Below, in pieces: positions 46,807-57,084 of a DNA stretch of 64,000 nucleotides. A model generated the notes under the pieces. It made no database searches, was not told the DNA's origin, and saw only the letters and a list, made by a program, of their open reading frames with translations. This stretch comes from Psychrobacter sp. GP33 (lineage in GTDB: Bacteria > Pseudomonadota > Gammaproteobacteria > Pseudomonadales > Moraxellaceae). Where the stretch lies: contig NZ_JACGYX010000001.1 in NCBI RefSeq assembly GCF_014119005.1, forward strand, positions 248,001 through 312,000, given 5' to 3'. A program made the translations under genes and the position numbers. Position 1 is the stretch's first letter; every line of letters starts with the position of its first letter.

Positions 46807-47922
46807 TCAACCGTCTTTAGCAAACAATATCAATCCCAGTATAATCAGCCCAATACCGAATAAGCCCATTGCTGATGGCAAGACATTATCCAGTAAGAAT
46901 ATCCCACCGATCAGCGCAAATATCACTTCACTGGCTTGCGTCGAATCGACTCCAGCAACTTCACTAGATGTTTGCGCTTGTTCACGCGCATATAAAAAGA
47001 TACTGGTTGCACCAACTCCTGCTAATAATGCGACAAGGAGGGTATTGAAAACTTGTGATGAGCTGGGCATTTCAGGACGCACTATAATGCCTAAAATTAG
47101 CCAAAATGGCAAACTACCAAAGGACATTAACCAGACTTTATTAAAGGCATTTTGCAGCAGATCCGTCTCAATAGCAGGGATACGCCCAATCAGTTTTTGC
47201 AACATGGATTTATGTTGGATAGCAACATGAGATAAGGTGTTAACTGTGTTATCAGTATCTATAACAATATTGACATCGTCAGAGTTGATAGAGTCTGTAG
47301 AATTATCGTCACGCGCTTTTTGTAATGCTGCGGTATGCTTGCGAGAATTATAAGAGACTTGCCAAACCAATTGATTGCCAATGGGATAGCTAAAGGCCGC
47401 GATTAAAGCAGGTAATGCACCATACAACAGCATCTCCGACATGGGCGTCGAGACTGCCAAATCTACCACTTCCGATGCGCGCAATCCTTCGCTGACGTTT
47501 ACCAATACCACGCCAATAAACACTAGCAGCGCATAGAGAATGAATTTCTTGTCAAAACGCTGACCAAAGGCAAGCAGTACCAGTAGGCTGGTGACCACAG
47601 TAAACATAAACGTAGCGGCAACGACCCAACCCGCAACGTGATCGCCAGCATAACAAATACCGGTATAAAATAACCCAAAGCCGATTCCACCAGTCACGCA
47701 CCAAAATTTCCAATGGGCACAAAAAATAGCCGTTAATTCTTTAATGCGCCCAGCGCCTTGTTGCATGGCAATAATAACAGTTAGCATCAGCCACATAAAA
47801 AGATAACGCAGACTGGCTGACCAAAACCAATGCCCACCCGCCGAACTCATCATCTCGTTTAAAATAAACGTAGAGCTAAATAAGGCACCTGCTAATAAGC
47901 CCAATAAAATGAGTTTGACCAT
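46807..47922 (-). CDS. DMT-superfamily transporter, multidrug-resistance efflux type
   Basis: A 371-residue inner-membrane protein with about ten helices, matching the multidrug-resistance efflux branch of the drug/metabolite transporter superfamily. Landmarks are GLLAGALFSSTFILNEMMSS, GHWFWSASLRYLFM, GGIGFGLFYTGICYAGDHVA, and a late segment with STQASEVIFALIGGIFLLD. A hydrophilic loop (Asp/Asn-rich, about 215-250) sits between the halves. ATG 47922 has AAGGA seven bases upstream and is chosen over the GTG at 47946. Substrate unknown. Confidence 0.88.
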   Translation of the reverse strand: MVKLILLGLLAGALFSSTFILNEMMSSAGGHWFWSASLRYLFMWLMLTVIIAMQQGAGRIKELTAIFCAHWKFWCVTGGIGFGLFYTGICYAGDHVAGWVVAATFMFTVVTSLLVLLAFGQRFDKKFILYALLVFIGVVLVNVSEGLRASEVVDLAVSTPMSEMLLYGALPALIAAFSYPIGNQLVWQVSYNSRKHTAALQKARDDNSTDSINSDDVNIVIDTDNTVNTLSHVAIQHKSMLQKLIGRIPAIETDLLQNAFNKVWLMSFGSLPFWLILGIIVRPEMPSSSQVFNTLLVALLAGVGATSIFLYAREQAQTSSEVAGVDSTQASEVIFALIGGIFLLDNVLPSAMGLFGIGLIILGLILFAKDG

Positions 47923-48012
47923 CCTTGCGTCCTTGCTGACTATCACGACTTATTATGGGGTATGCGAGCGAGAGAATTCTAGAGTGAAAACTCGCTCATT
48001 AACTGATTAGAT

Positions 48013-48747
48013 TCATTTACCTTTAGCATCTGCCCAAATGATTTTATGCAGTTGTAACTGAAAGCGAACGGGTAGTGCATCTACAAGAATCCATTCGGCA
48101 AGCTCACGCGCTAATACGGGTACTTCAGGACTATTATTGTTTAAAGTATCATCTTCTGCGACATTGAACATTGGCGAAAACCAAACTGTACCGACCAGTT
48201 TGTGTAGCTTGTGCTCAAGCAATTTAGACTTTGCCCAGTCATAATCTTCACGGTTCATAATGACAAATTTCAGTTGGTCATGCTGAGTAAGATAATCAAG
48301 GTTTGACCAAAGGTTTTTATCCGCTTCACCTGAGCTTGGTGTTTTTAAATCCATTACCTTGCTAACCGCAACGGGCACATCTTGCACGGACAATGCACCT
48401 GCTGTTTCAAGAGATATCTCATAACCATCAGCCAGTAAGCGTTTCATCAGCTCAATCGCATTTGGTTGCGCTAATGGCTCACCGCCCGTCAAGCAAATAC
48501 GCTTGCATGGAAAGCTGGCAATCGTTGCCATAATCGCTTCAAGCGACTGACGCTCACCGCCACTAAAGGCATATTCGGTATCGCAATAGACACAGCGCAG
48601 CGGACAACCGGTTAAGCGTACAAATATCGTCGGTAAACCTGAAGTAATGGCTTCACCTTGCAAAGAATAAAAAATCTCAGTCAGACGCAGACCCGCTTCA
48701 GGGTCAGTGACAGGAATGGCGGATGTACGTAGCGATGGCTTGGTCAT
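48013..48747 (-). CDS. queE: 7-carboxy-7-deazaguanine synthase
   Basis: QueE is a radical-SAM enzyme that converts 6-carboxytetrahydropterin to 7-carboxy-7-deazaguanine, en route to queuosine in tRNA. The iron-sulfur cysteines are Cys48, Cys52 and Cys55 (GCPLRCVYC), preceded by FYSLQGEAITSGLPTIFVRL; glycine motif CLTGGEPL follows. At 244 residues it is of the gammaproteobacterial type. The other que genes are not in this window. No ribosome site is clear before ATG 48747. Upstream on the same strand lies dapD, separated by a terminator. Confidence 0.95.
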   Translation of the reverse strand: MTKPSLRTSAIPVTDPEAGLRLTEIFYSLQGEAITSGLPTIFVRLTGCPLRCVYCDTEYAFSGGERQSLEAIMATIASFPCKRICLTGGEPLAQPNAIELMKRLLADGYEISLETAGALSVQDVPVAVSKVMDLKTPSSGEADKNLWSNLDYLTQHDQLKFVIMNREDYDWAKSKLLEHKLHKLVGTVWFSPMFNVAEDDTLNNNSPEVPVLARELAEWILVDALPVRFQLQLHKIIWADAKGK

Positions 48748-48940
48748 AACAATATCAATATCAAATAAAAGGATGGGATAATCAGAATAGGTATACTGAT
48801 AAAAAAGAAAAATCGTGCTACAGCTAATTCATAGTGATAGGTGTATTTACACGAATTTTTCAAAGAATATATGAAAAATGTCATAAGCAAAGGATTATAA
48901 CGCACAGTGCTTAACTAAGCTGCACTAAATTAAAAGTATA

Positions 48941-48979
48941 AAAAAGATGCTAAAGGATATCTCCAGCATCTTTTTTTAA
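48941..48979 (-). terminator. Terminator of dapD
   Basis: AAGATGCT and AGCATCTT pair with an inner GGA/TCC extension and T-runs on both sides. On the minus strand it follows dapD by about 45 bases. Confidence 0.85.
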
Positions 48980-49020
48980 ACCGTTATCTTATGAGCACTT
49001 GGCTGGTTAATACCGACCTT

Positions 49021-49842
49021 TTACGCTAAACGTAATAACTCATTTACAGATGTTTTAGCGCGGGTTTGGGCATCGACTTTTTTCACGATAATCGCGGCAT
49101 ACAAGCTGTGTGTGCCATCTTCAGACGGTAAACTGCCCGGTACAACGACTGAACCAGCTGGTACGCGACCACGATGAATTTCACCTGTTTCGCGATCATA
49201 AATACGCGTTGATTGACCGATATACACACCCATCGAGATGACGGCGCCTTCTTCAACGATCACACCTTCAACAATTTCAGAACGTGCACCGATAAAGCAA
49301 TTGTCTTCAATAATCGTTGGGTTGGCTTGTAATGGCTCTAATACGCCACCGATACCAACACCACCTGATAGATGCACATTTTTGCCAATTTGGGCACATG
49401 AGCCAACGGTTGCCCATGTATCGACCATCGCGCCTTGATCAATATATGCACCAATATTCACATAAGATGGCATCAATACAGCGCCTGCTGCGATATAAGA
49501 GCCTTTACGAGCGATAGCAGGTGGCACAACGCGTACGCCAGCTTCTTTAAATTGTGCTTCTGTCCAATCGGCAAATTTAGTCGGTACTCTGTCATAAAAC
49601 TGCACATGTTCGCCAGCTGACATTACATAGTTGTCATTGAGGCGGAACGATAGCAACACCGCTTTTTTCGCCCATTGATTGACAACCCATTCGCCATCTT
49701 TTTTCTCAGCGACGCGTAAGCTGCCATTATCAAGCTGTTCTAGTACTTGATTAATAGCGTCACGGACGTCCTGTGGCATGGTGCTTGGGCTATACTCATT
49801 GCGATTTTCAAAAGCTTGTTCGATAACTTGTTGTAATGACAT
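49021..49842 (-). CDS. dapD: 2,3,4,5-tetrahydropyridine-2,6-dicarboxylate N-succinyltransferase
   Basis: DapD succinylates tetrahydrodipicolinate in the lysine/diaminopimelate pathway, which supplies the cell wall. The N-terminal helical part ([13 protein letters not shown]) leads to the left-handed beta-helix of hexapeptide repeats ([19 protein letters not shown], then [15 protein letters not shown] and [15 protein letters not shown]). At 273 residues it equals E. coli DapD. ATG 49842 has AGGA six bases upstream; the longer frame to 49869 is not supported. It is monocistronic by the terminator that follows. Confidence 0.97.
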   Translation of the reverse strand: MSLQQVIEQAFENRNEYSPSTMPQDVRDAINQVLEQLDNGSLRVAEKKDGEWVVNQWAKKAVLLSFRLNDNYVMSAGEHVQFYDRVPTKFADWTEAQFKEAGVRVVPPAIARKGSYIAAGAVLMPSYVNIGAYIDQGAMVDTWATVGSCAQIGKNVHLSGGVGIGGVLEPLQANPTIIEDNCFIGARSEIVEGVIVEEGAVISMGVYIGQSTRIYDRETGEIHRGRVPAGSVVVPGSLPSEDGTHSLYAAIIVKKVDAQTRAKTSVNELLRLA

Positions 49843-50016
49843 AAAAAATCCTAAAAAAGTCAAAGTCAAAGTGCTGCTTAGCGGCTCATCGAATACTTAT
49901 AATAAAAGCCTTTATCGTAAAAGCACTGGCAATAAGAGCACTGCTGATAAGAATCGAAAAAAAAGGTAATGAGTCGTATTGTCGCTAATTTAACCGCTTT
50001 TAGCAAACTACATTCC

Positions 50017-50961
50017 TTATAATTGTGTAGTACTTAAATTACGTATCCAATGTAAGATATCATAGTACACCGCGCTATGATGCTGCTCATGCAACGGTTC
50101 ATGACGCATATTAGGATATAGACGCATATCTATTTGGCTAAAGTTTTGTTTGCGAAGTTTACGAACAATGCGGCGAATGCCTTGCCCCATATCACCAACT
50201 GGATCATTGTTGCCACTAACAAATAGCATGGGGAAGTCTGTAGTAATGGTCGACGCCCATTTTTTATCCAATCCTGTTTGCATCAATACCAATAAGGTCA
50301 TAAAGCCGTTATTAGTGAGTTCAAAGCCTGTTAAGGGATCTGCTTCATATGCTGCAATATTTGCCGTATTTTCGCTCAGCCATGCAAAATTAGAATCGGA
50401 AATACGATTTTCAAACCTGATGTTCAATAAATTATTTATCCATTCAGCGAATAAAGCATTGGGCTTTTTCGGTGCTGTTTTTGCAAGTATTTTATTGATG
50501 GGAAGTAGTACTTTTAACAGGGGCTGGCTATCAGCAGTGCCCATCATAATGGCGCCAGAAAAGGCATGCGCATGGTGTTTGAGTACCGTACGCACAATAA
50601 AAGAGCCCATCGAATGGCCCAGAATAAAATGTGGAACCTTTGGATGCCTCGCCTTCAAAGCATCCGCCATGATAATGACGTCTTTTAATAATGACTGTAC
50701 AGGATGCTCATGACCAAAGAAACCCAGCTCATCAGGCGCTTTAATAGTTTTGCCATGACCAAGCTGATCGTACGTGGCCACGGCAATACCATTATCAGCT
50801 AAAAACTGTGCAAAATCAGCATAACGACCGCTGTGATCTGACATCCCATGTACAAGTAGTAAGGTTGCCTGAACGTCAACGTCGCTATTGCTTGGTTCAA
50901 AAAATGTATGGTATAAATAATGAGTATTGTCAGAGGAGGTAATGTTCTCAGGGTTACTCAT
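50017..50961 (-). CDS. Alpha/beta hydrolase, monoacylglycerol lipase-like
   Basis: A 314-residue serine hydrolase of the lysophospholipase/monoglyceride lipase (Hydrolase_4) group. The oxyanion string is LLVHGMSDHSGRY (36-48), followed by ATYDQLGHGKT and the nucleophile elbow GHSMG (115-119, Ser117). The acid is Asp in VSGNNDPVGD and the base His in MRHEPLHE. Substrates are probably monoacylglycerols or lysophospholipids. No signal peptide, so cytoplasmic. AAGGA precedes the ATG. It is monocistronic as far as can be seen. Confidence 0.92.
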   Translation of the reverse strand: MSNPENITSSDNTHYLYHTFFEPSNSDVDVQATLLLVHGMSDHSGRYADFAQFLADNGIAVATYDQLGHGKTIKAPDELGFFGHEHPVQSLLKDVIIMADALKARHPKVPHFILGHSMGSFIVRTVLKHHAHAFSGAIMMGTADSQPLLKVLLPINKILAKTAPKKPNALFAEWINNLLNIRFENRISDSNFAWLSENTANIAAYEADPLTGFELTNNGFMTLLVLMQTGLDKKWASTITTDFPMLFVSGNNDPVGDMGQGIRRIVRKLRKQNFSQIDMRLYPNMRHEPLHEQHHSAVYYDILHWIRNLSTTQL

Positions 50962-51282
50962 AAGTGGTTCCTTAAATGGTCTAGAGGACTAGAATGCCAA
51001 AAACAGAGAGCGTTAAAAAATACTAATGTCAAAAATAAATATCGTGTCATCGCTTTTTTATAATATAAATTGTATCAATTATTGGGATGTTTTTTTTATA
51101 AGCATTAAACAACTAACGACAAGTGTCACCAATTTAACGACAAAGCGTTATCAGGTCAATGTTATTTCAGCGTTTATCGATAGGAATAAGATAAGTATTC
51201 ATCTTTTACCCTATAAAAAAAGAGACCTAGTGGGGTCTCTTTTTTAAATCAATGCGCTAAAACAGTCACTATTAACTACTGA
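50962..51282. other. Intergenic region between lipase-like gene and lipA
   Basis: A 73-codon plus-strand frame (51026-51247) begins with ATG but has no ribosome site and runs into the lipA terminator, so it is not called. The rest is AT-rich without clear structure. Confidence 0.5.
51214..51245 (-). terminator. Terminator of lipA
   Basis: AAAGAGACC and GGTCTCTTT pair around TAGTGG; runs of A and T on both sides let it act in either direction. Confidence 0.87.
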
Positions 51283-52329
51283 TTAACAGCCCAGTTTACC
51301 TTCAGCAATCAGTGCCTTTTTGCTGCGGATTGGTGCTGGGCAATCTTCACCATAAAATTGACGGTCAGCAAAGTAACTTGAACGTACCATTGGACCTGCC
51401 CAAATATTAAAGAAACCGATCTTTTTGCCATATTCCATATAACGCTCGAACTCGTCAGGATGGACATAACGATCGACTGGCGCATGGTTTTTACTTGGTT
51501 GTAGGTATTGACCAACCGTAATCATATCGACATTGTGCGCTTTCAGATCATCAAGTAAGGCGTAGATTTCTTCTTCAGTTTCACCCAAGCCAACCATAAA
51601 GCCACATTTGGTCGCGATATCAGGACGACGTTCTTTGTAGATTTTTAGCAAGTCTAATGAATGTTGGTAGTCAGAACCGGGACGGAATGCTTTATACAAA
51701 CGTGGCACGGTTTCGATATTATGGTTGAATACATCCGGCGCAGTTTCAGTTAACAAGTCTAACGCGATATCCATACGACCACGAAAATCAGGTACTAAGA
51801 TTTCGATTAAGCAATTTGGACTTAAAGCGCGTGATTCATTTAATACTTCAACAAAATGATTGGCACCGCCGTCTTTTAGGTCATCACGGTCGACTGAAGT
51901 AATGACCGCATATTTTAACTTAAGACCTAAGATCGTCTCAGCAGTATGGCGTGGCTCATCTTTATCTAGCTCATTCGGACGACCATGACCCACATCACAA
52001 AACGGGCAGCGGCGCGTACAAATGTCACCCATAATCATAAAGGTAGCCGTACCATCAGAGAAGCACTGTGCCAAGTTAGGGCATGCGGCTTCTTCACAGA
52101 CGGTATAGAGCTTTTGCTCACGCAAAGTGGCTTTGATACGCGCCACTTCAGCAGGAGAAGACAGCTTAACGCGAATCCAGTCCGGCTTTTTCTTTGCTTC
52201 GACCGTTGGAATCACTTTAATTGGGATACGCGCAACTTTGTCATAGCCGCGTAGCTTTTCGCCTTGGATGGCTTTTTTCGGTTTGGCTTTTGCTGCCGGA
52301 ACATAGGTTTGTACCGCTATTGAGCTCAT
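51283..52329 (-). CDS. lipA: Lipoyl synthase
   Basis: LipA is a radical-SAM enzyme that inserts two sulfurs into the octanoyl chain on lipoyl domains of pyruvate and oxoglutarate dehydrogenases. Both iron-sulfur clusters are marked: auxiliary Cys78, Cys83, Cys89 ([12 protein letters not shown]) and SAM cluster Cys104, Cys108, Cys111 (CTRRCPFC). The C-terminal RSSY serine ligand for the auxiliary cluster is also present (MVRSSYFAD). At 348 residues the length is normal. AGGA lies seven bases before the ATG. lipB is not adjacent in this window. Confidence 0.98.
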   Translation of the reverse strand: MSSIAVQTYVPAAKAKPKKAIQGEKLRGYDKVARIPIKVIPTVEAKKKPDWIRVKLSSPAEVARIKATLREQKLYTVCEEAACPNLAQCFSDGTATFMIMGDICTRRCPFCDVGHGRPNELDKDEPRHTAETILGLKLKYAVITSVDRDDLKDGGANHFVEVLNESRALSPNCLIEILVPDFRGRMDIALDLLTETAPDVFNHNIETVPRLYKAFRPGSDYQHSLDLLKIYKERRPDIATKCGFMVGLGETEEEIYALLDDLKAHNVDMITVGQYLQPSKNHAPVDRYVHPDEFERYMEYGKKIGFFNIWAGPMVRSSYFADRQFYGEDCPAPIRSKKALIAEGKLGC

Positions 52330-53176
52330 AGACTTATCCTAAACCCTTACAATCCTAAGCCTTTATAAGATAAGGGTTTTGTTTGTTATTTAATGACAGT
52401 GGAATAGAAAAATTTAATAGAGTGATTATAGCAAAATTTATGCGTTTTTTCATCTGCTCACAGTTATTCTAAAATAGAGATAACAACAAAGTAATGACAA
52501 TAATGATGCATAAAAAGAGAGATATGTGACTGTATGTTAAAAAGGGCTATAAAAATAGTGCTGCTGACAAAGCATACGCACCAAAACCACATGCATCAGA
52601 AATATGGTACAACACTCAGTTATGACACAAAACATGGAGGGACTAATTTGTCATGATATTCACTAGAGTAAGGTTTGAGTAATGATAATCAGCTCATGCT
52701 TTATAGAATTGATAGGATGACAAATAAGCTGATGATAAATGCTATTACCAAAACAGAAATAATGATAAACACTACAAGGGCACAATCCATGATGCCATAG
52801 TGATGCCAATTAGGCGTAGTGAAGTACTACTAACTAGTAGTGAAGTACTAATAGTCTTTAAATTTAATTGTTTTCTAATTTAACAGAAAAAGGATAGAAA
52901 AACACGGTAAAATTAATCTAACCCTATTCTTATCATATTGTTGTCACACGGTCTAACGATAACCAAAATTTTACCTAATCTAATCCACGTTACAAAATAC
53001 CTCCCATTTTTTTAATAAATGTTGGCTATGCACCTGATTTCACAGCGGGTCATTAACATCTAAGACGATTTACGCTATATTGTTTAAGTGTAATTACTCA
53101 ATGCAGCGCACCGATGCAGGCGGTCATACTGACTACTCACGTGGTGTGCTGATACCAACCGACGAGGACGACTATT
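52330..53176. other. Long gene-free region upstream of acnB
   Basis: This 847-base gap is the longest in the window. It has no credible open frame. Notable content is a pair of 14-base direct repeats at 52816-52850 (listed separately). The remainder is AT-rich and could hold a long 5' leader or an unrecognised small RNA. Confidence 0.5.
52816..52850 (+). repeat. Paired direct repeats upstream of acnB, 21-base period
   Basis: GTAGTGAAGTACTA occurs at 52816-52829 and again at 52837-52850. Each unit contains the palindrome TAGT-N5-ACTA. Two helical turns separate the copies, as in tandem operators. The binding protein is unknown; distance to acnB is about 327 bases. Confidence 0.6.
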
Positions 53177-55780
53177 GTGTTAGAAGCTTATCGTAAACAT
53201 GTCGCAGAACGTGCCGAGCAAGGAACTGTACCGCTTCCATTGAATGAGAAGCAAGTAGCAGACTTGGTTGAGCTACTAAAGAATCCACCAGCGGGCGAAG
53301 ATGCGTTCTTGGTAGACTTGTTAGAAAACCGTATTCCTGCCGGTGTTGACCAAGCTGCCTACGTAAAAGCTGCATTTTTAGCAGCTATCGTAAAAGGTGA
53401 GGCGCAGTCGTCGTTAGTAAGTAAGCAAAAAGCGGTTGAACTCTTAGGTACGATGCAAGGTGGATATAATGTTCAGCCATTAGTTGCTGCACTTGACGAT
53501 GCTGATGTCGCACAGTACGCTGCTGAAGCATTGAAAAAAACCTTATTGGTATTTGATGCTTTCAATGATGTTACCGAAAAAGCAGAAGCGGGTAATGCCA
53601 TTGCTAAAGAAGTGGTACAGTCGTGGGCAGATGCAGAGTGGTTCTTAAATCGTCCTGAAGTACCACAAAAAACCACGTACACCACGTTCAAAGTGACTGG
53701 CGAAACCAATACCGATGACTTGTCACCAGCGCAAGATGCTTGGAGCCGGCCTGATATCCCATTACATTCATTAGCCATGCACAAAAACTCTCGCGACGGT
53801 ATTACCGCTGACGTTGAGGGTGAAATTGGTCCGATGAAACAGATTGAAGCATTAAAAGAAAAAGGTCATCCATTGGCCTATGTTGGTGACGTGGTTGGCA
53901 CGGGTTCTAGCCGTAAATCAGCAACCAACTCAGTATTATGGTTGATGGGCGATGATATCCCTAACGTGCCAAATAAACGTGGTGGCGGTCTAGTATTGGG
54001 TAATAATATCGCACCTATCTTCTTTAATACCATGGAAGATTCAGGCGCATTGCCAATTGAGAAAGTAGCCGTTGATAACTTAAATATGGGTGATGTGTTT
54101 GATATCTATCCGTATGAAGGTAAAATCACCAAGCATGACTCTGAAGAAGTGCTATCAACCTTTAAGCTAAATTCACCAACACTACTTGATGAAGTCCGTG
54201 CCGGTGGCCGTATCCCGTTAATCGTAGGTCGTGGTTTGACCAATCGTGCTCGTGAGTATATGGGTTTAGGTCATTCAGATATTTTCGCTAAGCCAGAAGA
54301 GCCAGCCGATACCGGTAAAGGCTTTACCTTAGCGCAAAAAATGGTTGGTAAAGCATGTGGTCTAGCAGGAGTTCGTCCTGGTATGTATTGCGAACCTAAG
54401 ATTACTACCGTTGGCTCGCAAGATACCACAGGTCCAATGACCCGTGATGAGCTAAAAGACTTGGCGTGTTTAGGTTTCCAATCTGACTTAGTATTGCAAT
54501 CATTCTGTCATACGGCTGCTTATCCAAAGCCAGTGGACATCGAAACTCAGCACACGTTACCTGATTTCATCATGAACCGTGGCGGTGTGAGCTTACGCCC
54601 AGGTGATGGTATTATTCACTCATGGTTGAACCGTATGCTACTTCCAGATACCGTTGGTACTGGTGGTGACTCGCATACCCGTTTTCCAATTGGTATCTCA
54701 TTTCCAGCCGGTTCTGGTCTAGTCGCCTTTGCTGCTGCAACTGGTGTTATGCCGCTTGATATGCCTGAATCTGTCCGTGTTCGTTTCATCGGTGAACGCC
54801 AAAAAGGGATCACGTTACGCGACTTGGTTCATGCCATTCCTTATCAAGCGATTAAAGAAGGTCTGTTGACCGTTGATAAAAAAGGTAAAATCAACGAGTT
54901 TAACGGTCGTATTCTTGAGATTGAAGGTCTAGAAGATTTAACTGCTGAGCAAGCGTTTGAATTATCTGATGCTTCTGCTGAGCGTAGTGCTGCTGGTTGT
55001 ACGATTACCTTGTCTGAGAAATCAGTAACAGAATACCTAACGTCTAATATCACCTTGTTAAAATGGATGATTTCAGAAGGTTATGGCGATGCACGTACCA
55101 TCAGCCGTCGTATCGAAGGTATGCAAGAGTGGTTGGCTAATCCAAGCCTATTGCGCGCTGACGAAGATGCAGAATATACCATCGATATGGTTATCGATAT
55201 GTCTGAAATCAAAGAGCCGATTCTTTGCTGCCCGAATGATCCAGACGATGCAAAAACGCTAGCAGATGTGGCTGGTGATACCATTGATGAAGTATTCATT
55301 GGTTCATGCATGACCAATATTGGTCACTTCCGTGCAGCTGGTAAATTGCTACAAGACGTCCCAGCAGGTAGCTTGAAAACTCGTCTATGGATTGCGCCAC
55401 CAACCAAAATGGATGCGCGTCAGTTGATGGAAGAGGGTTACTACAACATCTATGCACAAGCGGGCGCTCGTACTGAGATGCCAGGTTGTTCATTATGCAT
55501 GGGTAACCAAGCCCGTATCGCACCGAACTCTACTGCGGTATCGACTTCAACCCGTAACTTCCCGAACCGTTTGGGTCAAGGTGCTGACGTTTATTTAGCA
55601 TCTGCTGAATTGGCTTCGGTTGCTGCGGTATTGGGTAGATTACCAACCAATGAAGAGTATCAACAGTATGCCGGTATGCTCGATAGCATGGGCGAAGAAG
55701 TGTATAAATACATGAACTTCGATCGTATGGACACCTATACTGAAGATGCGGATAAAATTGACGTTGCCCAATTGGCTTAG
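53177..55780 (+). CDS. acnB: Bifunctional aconitate hydratase 2 / 2-methylisocitrate dehydratase
   Basis: AcnB isomerises citrate and isocitrate in the citric acid cycle through a 4Fe-4S cluster and can act as an RNA-binding regulator when the cluster is lost. The order is HEAT-like domain (1-160), swivelling domain 4 ([20 protein letters not shown] onward), then the catalytic core. Cluster cysteines are in [10 protein letters not shown] and [10 protein letters not shown]. At 867 residues it matches E. coli AcnB (865). The start is GTG 53177, with GAGGA eight to nine bases upstream, and aligns with the family's MLEAYRKH. Confidence 0.98.
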   Translation: MLEAYRKHVAERAEQGTVPLPLNEKQVADLVELLKNPPAGEDAFLVDLLENRIPAGVDQAAYVKAAFLAAIVKGEAQSSLVSKQKAVELLGTMQGGYNVQPLVAALDDADVAQYAAEALKKTLLVFDAFNDVTEKAEAGNAIAKEVVQSWADAEWFLNRPEVPQKTTYTTFKVTGETNTDDLSPAQDAWSRPDIPLHSLAMHKNSRDGITADVEGEIGPMKQIEALKEKGHPLAYVGDVVGTGSSRKSATNSVLWLMGDDIPNVPNKRGGGLVLGNNIAPIFFNTMEDSGALPIEKVAVDNLNMGDVFDIYPYEGKITKHDSEEVLSTFKLNSPTLLDEVRAGGRIPLIVGRGLTNRAREYMGLGHSDIFAKPEEPADTGKGFTLAQKMVGKACGLAGVRPGMYCEPKITTVGSQDTTGPMTRDELKDLACLGFQSDLVLQSFCHTAAYPKPVDIETQHTLPDFIMNRGGVSLRPGDGIIHSWLNRMLLPDTVGTGGDSHTRFPIGISFPAGSGLVAFAAATGVMPLDMPESVRVRFIGERQKGITLRDLVHAIPYQAIKEGLLTVDKKGKINEFNGRILEIEGLEDLTAEQAFELSDASAERSAAGCTITLSEKSVTEYLTSNITLLKWMISEGYGDARTISRRIEGMQEWLANPSLLRADEDAEYTIDMVIDMSEIKEPILCCPNDPDDAKTLADVAGDTIDEVFIGSCMTNIGHFRAAGKLLQDVPAGSLKTRLWIAPPTKMDARQLMEEGYYNIYAQAGARTEMPGCSLCMGNQARIAPNSTAVSTSTRNFPNRLGQGADVYLASAELASVAAVLGRLPTNEEYQQYAGMLDSMGEEVYKYMNFDRMDTYTEDADKIDVAQLA

Positions 55781-55815
55781 TTTATAATATAAAAAATTGC
55801 TAATTATTTAAGACA

Positions 55816-55848
55816 AAAACCCCGTATCGTGATGATGCGGGGTTTTTT
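55816..55848 (+). terminator. Terminator of acnB
   Basis: AAAACCCCG and CGGGGTTTT pair across a 13-base loop that can extend the stem, ending in six Ts. Confidence 0.88.
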
Positions 55849-55955
55849 CTTATTAAAGATGAAAGACAAACATTCTTAATAGTTTCTAGAGTAGACTATT
55901 TTAATAGTTTTGCTTTATATATGTTTAAACATAGAACTTTTTGGAGGTTATATTT

Positions 55956-56945
55956 GTGAATTTTGAGGATTATTACCGTTTGAGACAGGCAGAAGAGGAA
56001 GTTTTTAAGCGTAAGAATGTTGCTATTAAAATAGAGTACCCTGAGTCCTTAGATGAGTACCGTCAAATCGATGATATTATTCTTGATTTTCATAATGAAT
56101 TTTATGTCTTTAAAAATTATTTAGATAAATTTTATACACTTATACTTTTTATAGTTATGCTTTTTTTAGTGTTCAGCTTTATTGTTTTTAGCTTTTTAAC
56201 ACTTTCTATAGTAAGCTTCGATTTTTTGAAATACTTTTTCGACATGTCTTTTGAAAAAGAATATGTAATAAAGCTATGGTTTTTTTCTATAGGAGCAAAT
56301 TTCATTTTATTATTGTTGTTTTTTCCTTTTCTGTTTTTTCGAGATAAAGCTTATGAAAGTAGTTATTATCAAAATTTAGTAAAAACTGACAGTAGTAATA
56401 ATGAATTTACTAGCGAAGGACTTAGTAAGTTTAGGAGTTTTACCATTAAGGATTACAGAACTTATTGGGTTAAATGTTTATTTGATCTAAAAGACATTGA
56501 ATATGTATTCACAATTTATAATAACTATATTAGTCATAAAGATGAATTAGATCAAGTGGTTAGTATAAAAGAATTTTTGTCAAACAAGTTTACAAAAGGA
56601 ATTTTCGCTGTATTTACAACAGGTGTGATAGGCTTCCTAGCGTCTTATAATGCAAATATACAAAGTGAAAACTCAGATTTATTTTCAAAAAATCCGCAAT
56701 TCTTCTTTGATGCAATATTTATGATTTTTTATAGTTTGTTATCTATATTCTTAACATATTTCCTATTTTTTATTCTAAAAGATTGGTTCTTCAATTTTGT
56801 AGACTTGTTTAGAAACAATAGTGAAGTTACAGAGGTCAGAAAAAATAGGCTTGTGTATTATATACATCAGTCAAGAGTTTTAAAGATTAAAGGAAGGTAT
56901 GGAAAGTTAAGTAATAATTCTAAGAAAATTACTTTCAAAATTTGA
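55956..56945 (+). CDS. AT-rich orphan membrane protein
   Basis: A 329-residue protein of no family I recognise. Four hydrophobic helices are visible: two near residues 60-85 and 105-132 (very Phe/Leu-rich), and two near 208-225 and 248-275. A Glu/Lys/Arg-rich cytoplasmic head lies at the N-terminus (FEDYYRLRQAEEEVFKRKN) and a charged tail with YYIHQSRVLKIKGRYGK at the end. GTG 55956 has GGAGG eight bases upstream and is preferred over the TTG at 55941. Its composition is far more AT-rich than flanking acnB, so recent transfer is likely. A defence or exclusion role is possible but unproven. Confidence 0.72.
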   Translation: MNFEDYYRLRQAEEEVFKRKNVAIKIEYPESLDEYRQIDDIILDFHNEFYVFKNYLDKFYTLILFIVMLFLVFSFIVFSFLTLSIVSFDFLKYFFDMSFEKEYVIKLWFFSIGANFILLLLFFPFLFFRDKAYESSYYQNLVKTDSSNNEFTSEGLSKFRSFTIKDYRTYWVKCLFDLKDIEYVFTIYNNYISHKDELDQVVSIKEFLSNKFTKGIFAVFTTGVIGFLASYNANIQSENSDLFSKNPQFFFDAIFMIFYSLLSIFLTYFLFFILKDWFFNFVDLFRNNSEVTEVRKNRLVYYIHQSRVLKIKGRYGKLSNNSKKITFKI

Positions 56946-57084
56946 ATGAAAATAAATCTTCCATTCAATTACCATCAAATTTATCGCTCATAAAAGCGTG
57001 CGATAAAACGAAAAATATTTCTCAACTCTAAACTAGCAAGTATAAATAGTCGTTCTAGAATTACCTAGATATAAATATTAAAAG

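Noticed and set aside
51026..51247. 73-codon plus-strand frame before lipA
   Set aside because: There is no ribosome site, and the frame runs through the lipA terminator hairpin.
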